Below, piece by piece: positions 28,039 to 36,403 of a stretch of DNA of 64,000 nucleotides (within the stretch, counting starts at the first letter, position 1; each line of letters starts with the position of its first letter). The DNA lies in assembly GCA_022180565.1 (NCBI GenBank), contig BQML01000010.1:60200-124199 (forward strand), in the 5' to 3' direction. The stretch is from Bacteroidia bacterium. GTDB taxonomy: Bacteria; Bacteroidota; Ignavibacteria; UBA10030. The notes under the pieces are model-generated. The model was not told the origin of the DNA. It ran no database searches and saw only the letters and a program-made list of their open reading frames with translations. A program made the translations under genes and the position numbers.

Positions 28039-28425
28039 ATGATGAAAACCATTGTTTTCGCTGTGTTCCTGTTCCTTGCCCTTCCCATCGGCGCACAGGC
28101 GCAGACCGGGAAAGCCACGAAATCGCAACTGGTCTCGACGGCGGTGATTTCGGTTCCAACCATTCAATGCAACATGTGCTCGATGAATGTCGAGGACGCC
28201 TTGCAGGAGGTCAAGGGAGTGGAGAGCGTCGAGGTAAATCTGAAGAAGAAGACCGTAACGGTTCTTTACCGGCCTCGGGAGACCACGCTCGCGGGGTTGG
28301 AGGATGCCATTGTGAAGGCCGGATATGACGCGAATAAAAAGAAGGCCGATCCGGAGGCCTACAGCAAGCTCGACGATTGCTGTAAAGTACCGGAGGAGAA
28401 AAAGGACGGATCAACGCATCCGTAG
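28039..28425 (+). CDS. Periplasmic heavy-metal-associated (HMA/MerP-like) protein
   Basis: 128 aa. Signal peptide TIVFAVFLFLALPIGAQAQ, then an HMA ferredoxin-like domain whose metal motif is C44-N-M-C47 in PTIQCNMCSMN. The domain ends near residue 97, followed by a charged tail with a second Cys pair (C114-C115). A strong AAAGGAG site precedes the ATG ATG start. As the last gene of the pump operon it probably delivers Cu(I)/Ag(I) to CusB, a role played by the unrelated CusF in E. coli (inference). The 72 bp before it hold no other gene. Confidence 0.88.
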   Translation: MMKTIVFAVFLFLALPIGAQAQTGKATKSQLVSTAVISVPTIQCNMCSMNVEDALQEVKGVESVEVNLKKKTVTVLYRPRETTLAGLEDAIVKAGYDANKKKADPEAYSKLDDCCKVPEEKKDGSTHP

Positions 28426-28448
28426 ATGCCGGACAGGAGGCGGGTCGA

Positions 28449-30809
28449 TCAGGGGTCCTGGGAGGAGTTCACCTGCCAGGCCTCCTGCACCCGCCGAATG
28501 ATCGTCAGCAGGAATCCGATGACGAGAGTCACCGTTCCCATCCACACAAGGTTGATGAATGGTTTCACACTCGCTTCGACGATCAGAGTTTCCCCTTTTC
28601 CCTGTGCGGGAGAGTCCTCGGGCAGAAGAACTTTCACCGCAATTTTTGAGCGGGCAGGATCCTCACGATCGGGCATGATCCGATCAAGAACCAGGTCGTA
28701 CGATCGGCCGTCACTGGTTTTCCTCGACACGGGAACCGGCTTCATTCCGTTGGGCGATCCAAGAATCGTCACCGTGGCCTCTTTCGGCTTTGCGTTCTTT
28801 TCCCGGATCTGAAGCTTGGCGCTGATCGTGAACTCCCTCCCTTCGATCATCGCCATTCTGTCAACTTCCCCGAAGTCCGTAAACCTGATCTTGAACTCTC
28901 CTGCGGCTCCTTCTTGCCCTTTCATCAATTCGAGCACGTGTTCCTTCCGTCCCGAGGCTGCTTCTTCAAGGGAAAGCGGGGCGACATACACATCGCGTGT
29001 AAGCAAGTTCATCAGGTCAGGATGCCGCATGATGCCCCTCGTAAACTCGCTGTAGTACATCGTCGGAGCAACCGTGTGCACCTTGCCATCCTTTTTCATC
29101 TCGACCAGGAAGCCATAGCGTTCACGGTCAACCGGGACGTATCCTTTGTACGTCATTTCATAGCCCAGCGCTTCGACCGGTTTGTCTTTCTCCAGCGTAA
29201 CCGTTTTCTGCTCATCGTACCGTTCGGACGTAATGAATCCCAGAAACAAGAGGGCAAGTCCTATGTGTGCGATTGAACCTCCGACGAATTTCGGGTTGCC
29301 GAGGTAAATGCCGTATCCGACTTGAGCGTTGGCCGCGAGCGAGAACACCGAGCAGAACGCCAACAACAGAATCGCAAGTTCTTCGGTTGCAACAATCGCC
29401 AGCACGATTGTCGTCACCGCTGCCAGCGCGAGGGAGGGCATCATCGCTCTCAGCACAGAGCCGCTGTGCGAGTGTTTCCACCAGAGGAGCTGTCCGAGAC
29501 CGGAAAGAAAGGCCACGATGATCCCGAGGGGCAGATTCGTCTTCACATAGTAACTCATTTCCACCGCCGACGCTTTTCCCTTCGCGATCGTGGTGATGAG
29601 AGGGGATGAAGTTCCGATCGTCACGAAGATCGCCATAAAGGCGAGAGCGAAAGCCCCCAGGAACAGGGCGAATTCCCGCGAAACGATCGAGTGCTGAACA
29701 GGATGGGATGGCATCTCGCGGCTGCGCACCCACAGAAATCCGAACCCGATGCCTGCGAACAGGATGATGCATCCCAGCAGCAGCCAATAGACCCACATGC
29801 CCGGATCAACGAACGAGTGAACGGAGGTTTCGCCCAGCACGCCGCTCCTCGTCAGGAATGTACTGTAGAGAACCGCGATGAACGTCAGAATGCTCAAGGC
29901 GAAGTTCGTACGGACATAGGCACCATTCTTGCGCTGCACGAGCGTTGTGTGGATGGTGGCCACACAGAGCAGCCAGGGAACCAGCGAGGAGTTTTCCACA
30001 GGATCCCAACCCCAGAATCCTCCCCAGCCGAGCGTTTCGTAAGCCCAGTATCCTCCAAGGATGATGCCCAACCCCAGCACCATTGCCCCGAACACGAGCC
30101 ACGGTGTTGCAATCCGGATCCAGGAGGTATAATCTCGCCGCATCAAACCTGCAATGGCATTCGCGTAGGGAACGGCCATCGAGGAAAACCCGATAAAAAG
30201 AATCTGCGGATGAATGACCATCCAGTAGTTCTGCAAAAGCGGGTTCAGTCCCTTTCCTTCCGTCGGATACTGAGCCCAGATCGACCTTGCACTGTCGAGG
30301 ACAACGCTGGATCCCACACCTGCCGGGATTGGTCCGGTGCGGATCAAATCATTCGGAAACCTGTCCCAAATGAACTCAAAGGGATTCTTCACGATGAGCA
30401 TCAGAAGCAGGAAGGAAAGAATAAGCGAATAGATGCTCATGACATGAGGTTCGTACTCGCGTTTCATTGAGTACTGCATCAGGAAGACGCCGATCAACGC
30501 TGTAAAGAGGGCCCACAGCGTAAAGCTTCCTTCCTGTCCGGCATAGAACGTAGAAATGAGGAGCGGGAGAGGCAGGTCCGTTGAACTGTAGTTCCAGACA
30601 TAGGCGTACTGGAACTGATGCGTCAGAATGAGGTAGAGCAGGATTGCTGACGCAGACAACAGGCCCACGACTGCGCCATGGTAACTGAGGCGGGCAACCG
30701 GGACGAGCTGTTCCCGGTTGAAGGAACCACGGTAGTAAAAAAACGCCGCCCCGAGAGCGGCCAGAAAAGCGCCTTTGACCAAAAGCGCCCCGACGATGCC
30801 TGCGGTCAT
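28449..30809 (-). CDS. ccmF: Cytochrome c heme lyase subunit CcmF
   Basis: Transfers heme from holo-CcmE to apocytochrome c in system I maturation, 786 aa, longer than E. coli CcmF. Many membrane segments. The heme-handling WWD domain is GWGGFWGWDPVENSSLVPWLL-like, near residues 250-270. Heme-ligand histidines are expected in VIHPQILFIGF and TIHTTL. A large soluble C-terminal region (about 540-760) precedes a last membrane segment. It is the final gene of the ccm run and faces the end of the copper operon across 23 bp. Confidence 0.93.
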   Translation of the reverse strand: MTAGIVGALLVKGAFLAALGAAFFYYRGSFNREQLVPVARLSYHGAVVGLLSASAILLYLILTHQFQYAYVWNYSSTDLPLPLLISTFYAGQEGSFTLWALFTALIGVFLMQYSMKREYEPHVMSIYSLILSFLLLMLIVKNPFEFIWDRFPNDLIRTGPIPAGVGSSVVLDSARSIWAQYPTEGKGLNPLLQNYWMVIHPQILFIGFSSMAVPYANAIAGLMRRDYTSWIRIATPWLVFGAMVLGLGIILGGYWAYETLGWGGFWGWDPVENSSLVPWLLCVATIHTTLVQRKNGAYVRTNFALSILTFIAVLYSTFLTRSGVLGETSVHSFVDPGMWVYWLLLGCIILFAGIGFGFLWVRSREMPSHPVQHSIVSREFALFLGAFALAFMAIFVTIGTSSPLITTIAKGKASAVEMSYYVKTNLPLGIIVAFLSGLGQLLWWKHSHSGSVLRAMMPSLALAAVTTIVLAIVATEELAILLLAFCSVFSLAANAQVGYGIYLGNPKFVGGSIAHIGLALLFLGFITSERYDEQKTVTLEKDKPVEALGYEMTYKGYVPVDRERYGFLVEMKKDGKVHTVAPTMYYSEFTRGIMRHPDLMNLLTRDVYVAPLSLEEAASGRKEHVLELMKGQEGAAGEFKIRFTDFGEVDRMAMIEGREFTISAKLQIREKNAKPKEATVTILGSPNGMKPVPVSRKTSDGRSYDLVLDRIMPDREDPARSKIAVKVLLPEDSPAQGKGETLIVEASVKPFINLVWMGTVTLVIGFLLTIIRRVQEAWQVNSSQDP

Positions 30810-30837
30810 CCTCCTAAGCCTCCAGGAACAACAAGTG

Positions 30838-31227
30838 TCACAATGACTCCTTTACTGCTTCGGCGTCGCCCTCGTACTTCGAGGGGCACTTCGTCAGCAC
30901 TTCTGTTGCATGAAAGTGATTTCCCTCAATCCGACCTTTGGCGACCACACTCTCGGCCAGCTCAAAATTGTTCGGTTTCGCTCCTTCGAGGACGACTTTC
31001 ATCACCCGATCGCTGTCGTCTTTCATATAGAAAGTGAACTGGGCTTTCTCTGAGTCAAATCCGCTTACCTGATCGCGCAGCCACACCCCTTTTACCTGCA
31101 CTTTTCTCCCCGACCGCTCCGCCGTGGCAAAGTCCGCGTACTCCACGTTCGACTCCAGGAAATTCACCACGCCCAGCATCAGGCCCGCTGCGATCACCAC
31201 TACCGCAGCGACGATCTTCATGTTCAT
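30838..31227 (-). CDS. ccmE: Heme chaperone CcmE, cysteine type
   Basis: Periplasmic heme shuttle, 129 aa, with an N-terminal anchor (KIVAAVVVIAAGLMLGVV) and an OB-fold. Where E. coli CcmE binds heme covalently through His130 in HxxxY, this protein has C114-P-S-K-Y118. The CxxxY form is known from some sulfate reducers and archaea. ccmD lies 1 bp upstream. ATG 31227 is chosen, though 31221 is possible. Position between ccmD and ccmF confirms identity. Confidence 0.92.
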   Translation of the reverse strand: MNMKIVAAVVVIAAGLMLGVVNFLESNVEYADFATAERSGRKVQVKGVWLRDQVSGFDSEKAQFTFYMKDDSDRVMKVVLEGAKPNNFELAESVVAKGRIEGNHFHATEVLTKCPSKYEGDAEAVKESL

Positions 31228-31228
31228 T

Positions 31229-31369
31229 CTATGACTCCTTCCTCATCGATTTCTCCAGATTTCTGACCTTCCTGTCCAGACGCAGGAGATAGGCCACGAT
31301 GCCGGCCCAGACGAGCAACACGATGGACAGGACGATGTACATTTGGTTGTGCGACATGAATTCGACCAT
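31229..31369 (-). CDS. ccmD: CcmD-like small membrane protein
   Basis: 46 aa, directly abutting the ccmC stop (TGA then ATG). One membrane segment (MYIVLSIVLLVWAGIVAYLL) is followed by a basic helical tail (RLDRKVRNLEKSMRKES), the standard CcmD layout. CcmD helps release holo-CcmE from CcmABC. Size, topology and position between ccmC and ccmE make the call firm despite little sequence conservation in the family. Confidence 0.85.
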   Translation of the reverse strand: MVEFMSHNQMYIVLSIVLLVWAGIVAYLLRLDRKVRNLEKSMRKES

Positions 31370-32083
31370 TCAGCCCTCAGTTCCTTGATCCATGATTTGG
31401 GAGTCTATCCGCGCCACCCTCAGACGAAGATCCATGAGCCACACGTACAGTAAATTGAATCCCAGAAGCGATGTATAGAACAAGACCCGCATGTTTCCCG
31501 CCATCATGCCGGACTCAAACAACGGGCCGGAGCCGCTCGAATCGCCCTGCGCGCCGGGATGCAATCCGCTCATCATCCTCGGCATGATGAAGATAAAGAA
31601 GGGTACCGTCAACCCGGCCACAATAGCATAGACCGCCGAAAGGGAGGCGCGTTTTTCTGAAACCTCGATCGCCGATCTCAACGCGAAATAGGCTCCATAA
31701 ATCAAAAGGAGAATGAAGATGGAGGTCTGGCGAGGATCCCAGTTCCAAAACGACCCCCAATTGAACTTCGCCCACACGGCCCCCGTGACCGTAGCGAGGA
31801 GACAGAACAGCAAGCCCAACCCGGCCGACGTCACGGATTTCAGATCGTATTCCAGATTCCGTGTTCTCAAATAACGGAAACCGAAAACCATCGACACAAT
31901 GAATGCCAGAACCGTGGTCCAGGCGGTCGGAACATGAAAAAAAATGTTGCGGGCTTTGTCTTCGAGCCCGGGAATCACCGGAAACTCCAACCACGATTGC
32001 GGAGCTGGGGACAGCGGGATACCAAGGCCCGCCAGAATCACGAGCGTTATAAGAACGATGGACCCGTACTTGACAATGGTCAT
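31370..32083 (-). CDS. ccmC: Heme exporter protein CcmC
   Basis: Membrane protein presenting heme to CcmE, 237 aa with about six membrane segments. The WWD motif is WAKFNWGSFWNWDPRQTS. Flanking heme-ligand histidines appear in IFFHVPTAW and in SGLHPGAQG. It sits 2 bp downstream of ccmB and is directly followed by ccmD. The CcmC/CcmF family is distinguished here by size and by the order A-B-C-D-E-F. Confidence 0.94.
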   Translation of the reverse strand: MTIVKYGSIVLITLVILAGLGIPLSPAPQSWLEFPVIPGLEDKARNIFFHVPTAWTTVLAFIVSMVFGFRYLRTRNLEYDLKSVTSAGLGLLFCLLATVTGAVWAKFNWGSFWNWDPRQTSIFILLLIYGAYFALRSAIEVSEKRASLSAVYAIVAGLTVPFFIFIMPRMMSGLHPGAQGDSSGSGPLFESGMMAGNMRVLFYTSLLGFNLLYVWLMDLRLRVARIDSQIMDQGTEG

Positions 32084-32085
32084 CG

Positions 32086-32757
32086 TCAGTCTTTCCAGAC
32101 AAATTCGAACAAGAGAAAGGATCCGGCCGTCATCACCATAACATAGGAAATCAAAACAACAAAATCTACGATCGCTGCCGAAAACTCCTCTCCGTCAAGC
32201 GATTTGACGGTGGCATTCATTACCGTCATCAGAAGGACAACAACAACGGGAAACGACAGGACGGGGTACAAAGTTCCGCGCGAGCCCGCCTTTGCAACAA
32301 TTGCCGCAATAATCGTTGCGGCGGAAGCAAGACCCAGACTGCCAAGCAGAAGGGTGACAAAAAAGATCGACGGCGTTTGAATGATAAATCCCGGGAACGC
32401 GACAAGGTAGACCGCAGTAACACCTGCCACGAGCACCAGGGTAAGGAGCACATTGAACGCCAGTTTGCCAAAGTACACGACGCCCGGCGGGGCGAGCAAC
32501 TGAAGCGTGAGAGCAGTTCCCCTCTCCTCTTCACTGACAAAGATGCGCGACAGGCCGGACATGCCGGTGAAAAACACAACGACCCAAAACATTCCGGCCA
32601 GGACAACGGTTCCGGGGGTATCGCCGCGGAGGGCAAACAGAATGATCGCCACGGCCGTGATGATGAACATCAGGAGGGCGTTCAAGGCATATCGTGTCCG
32701 AATCTCGGAGAGAAGATCCTTGACAAGCACCGCGGACGTTCTGGCCAACACGTTCAT
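32086..32757 (-). CDS. ccmB: Heme exporter protein CcmB
   Basis: Permease of the CcmABC complex that frees holo-CcmE, 223 aa with six hydrophobic segments. Family-typical features are the FFTGMSGLSRIFVSEEERGT stretch and LLAPPGVVYFGKLAFN. The start overlaps the ccmA stop (ATGA). Confidence 0.92.
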   Translation of the reverse strand: MNVLARTSAVLVKDLLSEIRTRYALNALLMFIITAVAIILFALRGDTPGTVVLAGMFWVVVFFTGMSGLSRIFVSEEERGTALTLQLLAPPGVVYFGKLAFNVLLTLVLVAGVTAVYLVAFPGFIIQTPSIFFVTLLLGSLGLASAATIIAAIVAKAGSRGTLYPVLSFPVVVVLLMTVMNATVKSLDGEEFSAAIVDFVVLISYVMVMTAGSFLLFEFVWKD

Positions 32758-33377
32758 GAAGCGCCCGTTCCGAGATGGACCTTCAGCTCACAGCGCTCTG
32801 CCTCGCTTCTGTCATTGGTCGCCACAACAAGGATTCTCCTCTGCGACGACTCATACACATGCGATACCGCGGCAATCCCGTCCGCGTCGAGATTGGCACT
32901 GGGTTCATCGAGAAGGAGAACCTGAGGATCGTCAAGCAAGGCAACCACATATTTCAGCCTTTGTTTCATGCCGGAGGAATAGGTTCTCACCTGATCGTCG
33001 CGACGTTCCCAGAGCCCGAACCGGGTCAACATTTCTCTGCATCGATCGTCCGCGGCAACCGTTGCTGAACGCATTCGTGAAAGAAGTCTGAGATTTTCTA
33101 ACGCCGAAAACTCGTCATACAGCTGGAGGTAGGGTGACACGAAACCCAGGGAGGCGCGAATCTCCTCCGGACCACACACGGAGCCATCGACGTCATACCG
33201 AACCGACCCGCGGGTTGGTGTCAGGAGTCCGGCAAGGATCTTCAGCAGCGTTGATTTCCCGGCTCCATTCCTTCCCGTTACGGCGATCGATTGACCTGCC
33301 GCAACCGTGAAGCCGATCTCCCGAAACACCGTGCGGCGGTTAAACGTCTTTGAAATGTTTTCTGCCGTCAGGATCAT
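32754..33377 (-). CDS. ccmA: Heme exporter ATP-binding protein CcmA
   Basis: ABC ATPase of CcmABC, 207 aa from ATG 33377, which follows the stop of the upstream protease gene by 1 bp; a longer in-frame extension is not ABC-like. Walker A GRNGAGKST, signature YSSGMKQRL, Walker B VLLLDEPSANLD. The usual switch His is replaced by Asn in VVATND (residues around 185-190). First gene of ccmABCDEF. Confidence 0.92.
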   Translation of the reverse strand: MILTAENISKTFNRRTVFREIGFTVAAGQSIAVTGRNGAGKSTLLKILAGLLTPTRGSVRYDVDGSVCGPEEIRASLGFVSPYLQLYDEFSALENLRLLSRMRSATVAADDRCREMLTRFGLWERRDDQVRTYSSGMKQRLKYVVALLDDPQVLLLDEPSANLDADGIAAVSHVYESSQRRILVVATNDRSEAERCELKVHLGTGAS

Positions 33378-33378
33378 A

Positions 33379-35097
33379 TTATCGCACCACGAGAACTTTC
33401 CACGTATGTTCTTCCTCCCGTGTTGTGACATGAAAGAAGTGAACACCGGAAGAAACACGATCGGAAAATCCCGACACAGGGATAATGACGACGCCTTTTC
33501 CCAGCAACAGCGTGACCTCGTGATTCCCGCGGTACACGAGATCCAAAGATGGCGTAAAGATGCTCACGTCAGCCCTTCCCGGCGCCGATCGGTCCGCCGG
33601 CAGGGTGAGTACAGCCGCCTCGGAGAGGCGCAAGGGATTGGGAGCAGGCACGGAGTTTGAGCCCGCATTGACCGCGGAGACCATACTCACGAACCGGGTT
33701 CGCCATCGCTCATAGGACTCTGAAACAAAATGTGCCGCCCCCCCGCGCATAAGAGTCTGCAAGGCCGTTGACGATGGGGGGGATGGAGATCCCGGAGGAA
33801 CAACCGAGACCTGGTAAGGAGTAAACGCGGTGCTGTTCGCGTTCTCCACATCTGCATGTGCAAGCACTGCAACAAGCGTATCGTCGGGAAACTCAAACCC
33901 CTGATATTGCAGGGACCAGGGCGCTGCGGAACCATTGACCGTACCGGCAGAACCAGAAACGGTTGTTGTGCCGTTCAGACTCAACGGCGGATAGGATGAA
34001 GCCTCGTGATAGAATTCACCCGGACGGGCTCTGTATGCCGTGAAGAGATTCCACGTACCGAATTCAACAAAAGCCGACCGAAGATCAGATCCACGACTGC
34101 GCAGCACAGCATCCATGGCGGGAATGGCCGGCACTGTCCGCATGCTCTCCCAGATCTGCTTCAGCGTACCTGACCCGAATCTCTTTTCCAAATAGAGAGC
34201 CCAGACACTGCGTTCATATCCCAAATATCCCCCCCCATAAGTATTAAATGCTTTGGCCCTCCCCAGGGCGTCTTCAAACATATTGAAGAAGCGCGGGAGA
34301 TCAAAGTAATAATCATTCACGTCCCCGAACACCGATTCTTCAATCCAGACAGCCGACAATTCGTAGAAATACAAATCCAAATAGGAGCCGGACGATGGTC
34401 CAGTGCGCCAGATTCCATATGCCCCAACCTGCACAGCATGATGGAATTCATGGGCAACCGTTACGCGGAGACCATTGAGGCCGGGCGTACGCTCTCCCAG
34501 ATAATCGCGATCGAGAACAATGTACGTCGGATACCGCTGGCGGACACCGGTCTCCAAGGAATCCTCCGGATCCCAAAACGTACTGCCAAATGTTCCGAGG
34601 CCAAGCTCGACAATATAAACATCGTATTCGTCCCCACCGCCTGCTCCGTTGTCGGCTGGTGGGGGATCAAATCCAAGGACAGTAATTTCCTGATCCCAAC
34701 AATACTCCAAGAGTGCTCCCACAGAATCGACGTATTGTTCATAAGAACCGGGGATACGTGCCGTGTCTCCCTGAAGCAAGGCGGGTTCGTGAACCCCCGT
34801 TGTATCGTAATGAATTCTAAAGCGTCCCCGCGGGCTGAGACGATTCTTTTGCCGCTCCTCTCGTTGGAGAATCGACCCAAGGGTCTGACGGCTGGCGGAT
34901 GAAAGCGAGGGCCATATGCGCGAAGCCTCAAAGACCAAGGGCGTTCCACATTTTCCGGACCTCTCGGTCACATCTGGCGATACTTCAGTCAAAAAACGGG
35001 CGAGCGGGGTTCGTTCCTGGCTGAACAGAGCGTGGGAAAGGCAGGACAGAAAAAGGAGGGCAAGGACCCTGTGGAGGGTCTCAGTCATCGACTTCAC
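33379..35097 (-). CDS. Exported zinc metalloprotease-like protein with C-terminal sorting tail
   Basis: 572 aa, signal peptide VLALLFLSCLSHALFSQ. A zinc-protease motif HEFHH lies near residue 216 in TVAHEFHHAVQVGAYG, with an upstream GGGDEYDVYIVELGLGTFG stretch as in MXAN_6640-type putative metalloproteases. The last 90 residues (from VPAPNPLRL to TREEEHTWKVLVVR) form a beta-rich domain resembling type IX secretion C-terminal signals, ending in a basic VVR. Thus probably exported to the surface. It overlaps the thioesterase stop by ATGA and is followed by ccmA after 1 bp. Substrate unknown. Confidence 0.8.
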   Translation of the reverse strand: MKSMTETLHRVLALLFLSCLSHALFSQERTPLARFLTEVSPDVTERSGKCGTPLVFEASRIWPSLSSASRQTLGSILQREERQKNRLSPRGRFRIHYDTTGVHEPALLQGDTARIPGSYEQYVDSVGALLEYCWDQEITVLGFDPPPADNGAGGGDEYDVYIVELGLGTFGSTFWDPEDSLETGVRQRYPTYIVLDRDYLGERTPGLNGLRVTVAHEFHHAVQVGAYGIWRTGPSSGSYLDLYFYELSAVWIEESVFGDVNDYYFDLPRFFNMFEDALGRAKAFNTYGGGYLGYERSVWALYLEKRFGSGTLKQIWESMRTVPAIPAMDAVLRSRGSDLRSAFVEFGTWNLFTAYRARPGEFYHEASSYPPLSLNGTTTVSGSAGTVNGSAAPWSLQYQGFEFPDDTLVAVLAHADVENANSTAFTPYQVSVVPPGSPSPPSSTALQTLMRGGAAHFVSESYERWRTRFVSMVSAVNAGSNSVPAPNPLRLSEAAVLTLPADRSAPGRADVSIFTPSLDLVYRGNHEVTLLLGKGVVIIPVSGFSDRVSSGVHFFHVTTREEEHTWKVLVVR

Positions 35098-35576
35098 GCT
35101 CCTTCTTTGCGGACGCGGAGCCGTTCTGCCCTGCGCCGGGCGGCTTCGTGGTACCGCCTCCTTTCGGCGGCGCTGGAAGGCTTCACCGGCGGCACGGGGA
35201 CGGGCTTTCCATCGTCATCGATCGCCACAAAGGTCAGATAGGCCGAATTCGCATGCTTGCGCACACCGTTGAGCAGGTTTTCCGAAGTCACTTTCACGCC
35301 GACTTCCAGCGAGGTCGTAAAGGCTCGATTCACCGATCCCTGCAAAATCACCACCTCCCCCTCTTTGATCGGATGAAGAAAATTCAGCTTGTCGACGGAG
35401 GCCGTGACACAGACCCGGTTTGTATGTCGGGAGGCCGCGATCGCAGCGCAAATGTCGATCCAATGCATCAACTGGCCGCCCAGAAGATTGCCGAGCCGGT
35501 TCGTGTGGTTGGGAAGCACCATCTCCGTCATTTCGACCTGGGAATTCTTCACTGGCTTCGGTTTCAGCGAGTTCAT
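35094..35576 (-). CDS. Acyl-CoA thioesterase (hotdog fold, YciA/BACH type)
   Basis: 160 aa. Hotdog-fold hydrolase of acyl-CoA thioesters. The family core NRLGNLLGGQLMHWIDICAA carries the catalytic Asp region, followed by strands VCVTASVDKLNFLHPIKEGE and the helix-rich basic C-terminus. Chain-length preference cannot be read. ATGA overlaps on both sides with bamD and the metalloprotease. Confidence 0.88.
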   Translation of the reverse strand: MNSLKPKPVKNSQVEMTEMVLPNHTNRLGNLLGGQLMHWIDICAAIAASRHTNRVCVTASVDKLNFLHPIKEGEVVILQGSVNRAFTTSLEVGVKVTSENLLNGVRKHANSAYLTFVAIDDDGKPVPVPPVKPSSAAERRRYHEAARRRAERLRVRKEGA

Positions 35577-36403
35577 TGCTGTCGCCCTCCCAGCAGCCTG
35601 TCTCCACCTGAAAGAGCCGGTGCCGGTGTCAACCCAACGTCGTTCAGGTGCCGGTCAATGTCTTTCAGAAGCGATTCCGCCTGTGGACGCAGGTTGCTCT
35701 GGGGGTACCGCTCAAGAAATCCACGAAGAACGGCCCTTGCTTCACGGTAACGTTTTCGGTAATACAACGCTTCGCCTTTCTTAAAATACGCCGGTTCAGC
35801 ATACGGGGAGTCGTGATATTTTTCGAGGACGTAGTCAAATGACACGCCGGCCGCGCGATAGTACTCCATTTTCATATAGATGATTCCGCTCTCATATTCC
35901 TTTCGGGCCAGCTTTGTATTCAACTCCGCAATCTTGGCTTCCGCTTCCGGGACCCGCGGATCCGTGGGATGGTATTCGATAAACGCCTGAAATTGGTCGA
36001 TGGCCTTTTTTGTTTCCTCCTGCTCAAGGTAGTAGGGCCGTGAGAGCTCGTAATGACATAACGCCTTTTTGTAGCGCGCCTCCGGTACGAATTCGCTCGT
36101 CGGCATGGATTTCACGACGATGTCATATTCATACGCGGCCAGGATATACTCTCCCCGTTTGAACTTGGCTTCCCCCATGAGAAACTGCGCGTCATCCGCC
36201 AGCGCGGAACCGGGATATTGAAGAGTCAGCAAGCGAAATTCTTCGTAGGCCTCCTGGTACTCCCCAGCTTCGTACAGCTGCCGGCCATGTTCAAAAATGG
36301 CCTCTGCGCTCCTCGGAGGCGCCACCTCGTCCTGTGAGCACCCTGCAGACAGGATGAGAGTTGCAAGAAGACCTGCAAAGCGGATTTGTTTACCGGTCAC
36401 CAC
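35573..36403 (-). CDS. bamD: Outer-membrane assembly lipoprotein BamD
   Basis: TPR lipoprotein of the BAM complex that inserts beta-barrels, about 276 aa. An ATG start at 36490 would place the lipobox at residue 50. GTG 36403 or 36400 gives a normal signal peptide ending in LSAGC, and so is preferred even though it overlaps the capA gene by 14 bp. TPR-like repeats begin at AIFEHGRQLYEAGEYQEAYE, with YPGSALADDAQFLMGEAKF and later YHPTDPRVPEAEAKI. It precedes the thioesterase by an ATGA overlap. Confidence 0.85.
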   Translation of the reverse strand: MVTGKQIRFAGLLATLILSAGCSQDEVAPPRSAEAIFEHGRQLYEAGEYQEAYEEFRLLTLQYPGSALADDAQFLMGEAKFKRGEYILAAYEYDIVVKSMPTSEFVPEARYKKALCHYELSRPYYLEQEETKKAIDQFQAFIEYHPTDPRVPEAEAKIAELNTKLARKEYESGIIYMKMEYYRAAGVSFDYVLEKYHDSPYAEPAYFKKGEALYYRKRYREARAVLRGFLERYPQSNLRPQAESLLKDIDRHLNDVGLTPAPALSGGDRLLGGRQQ

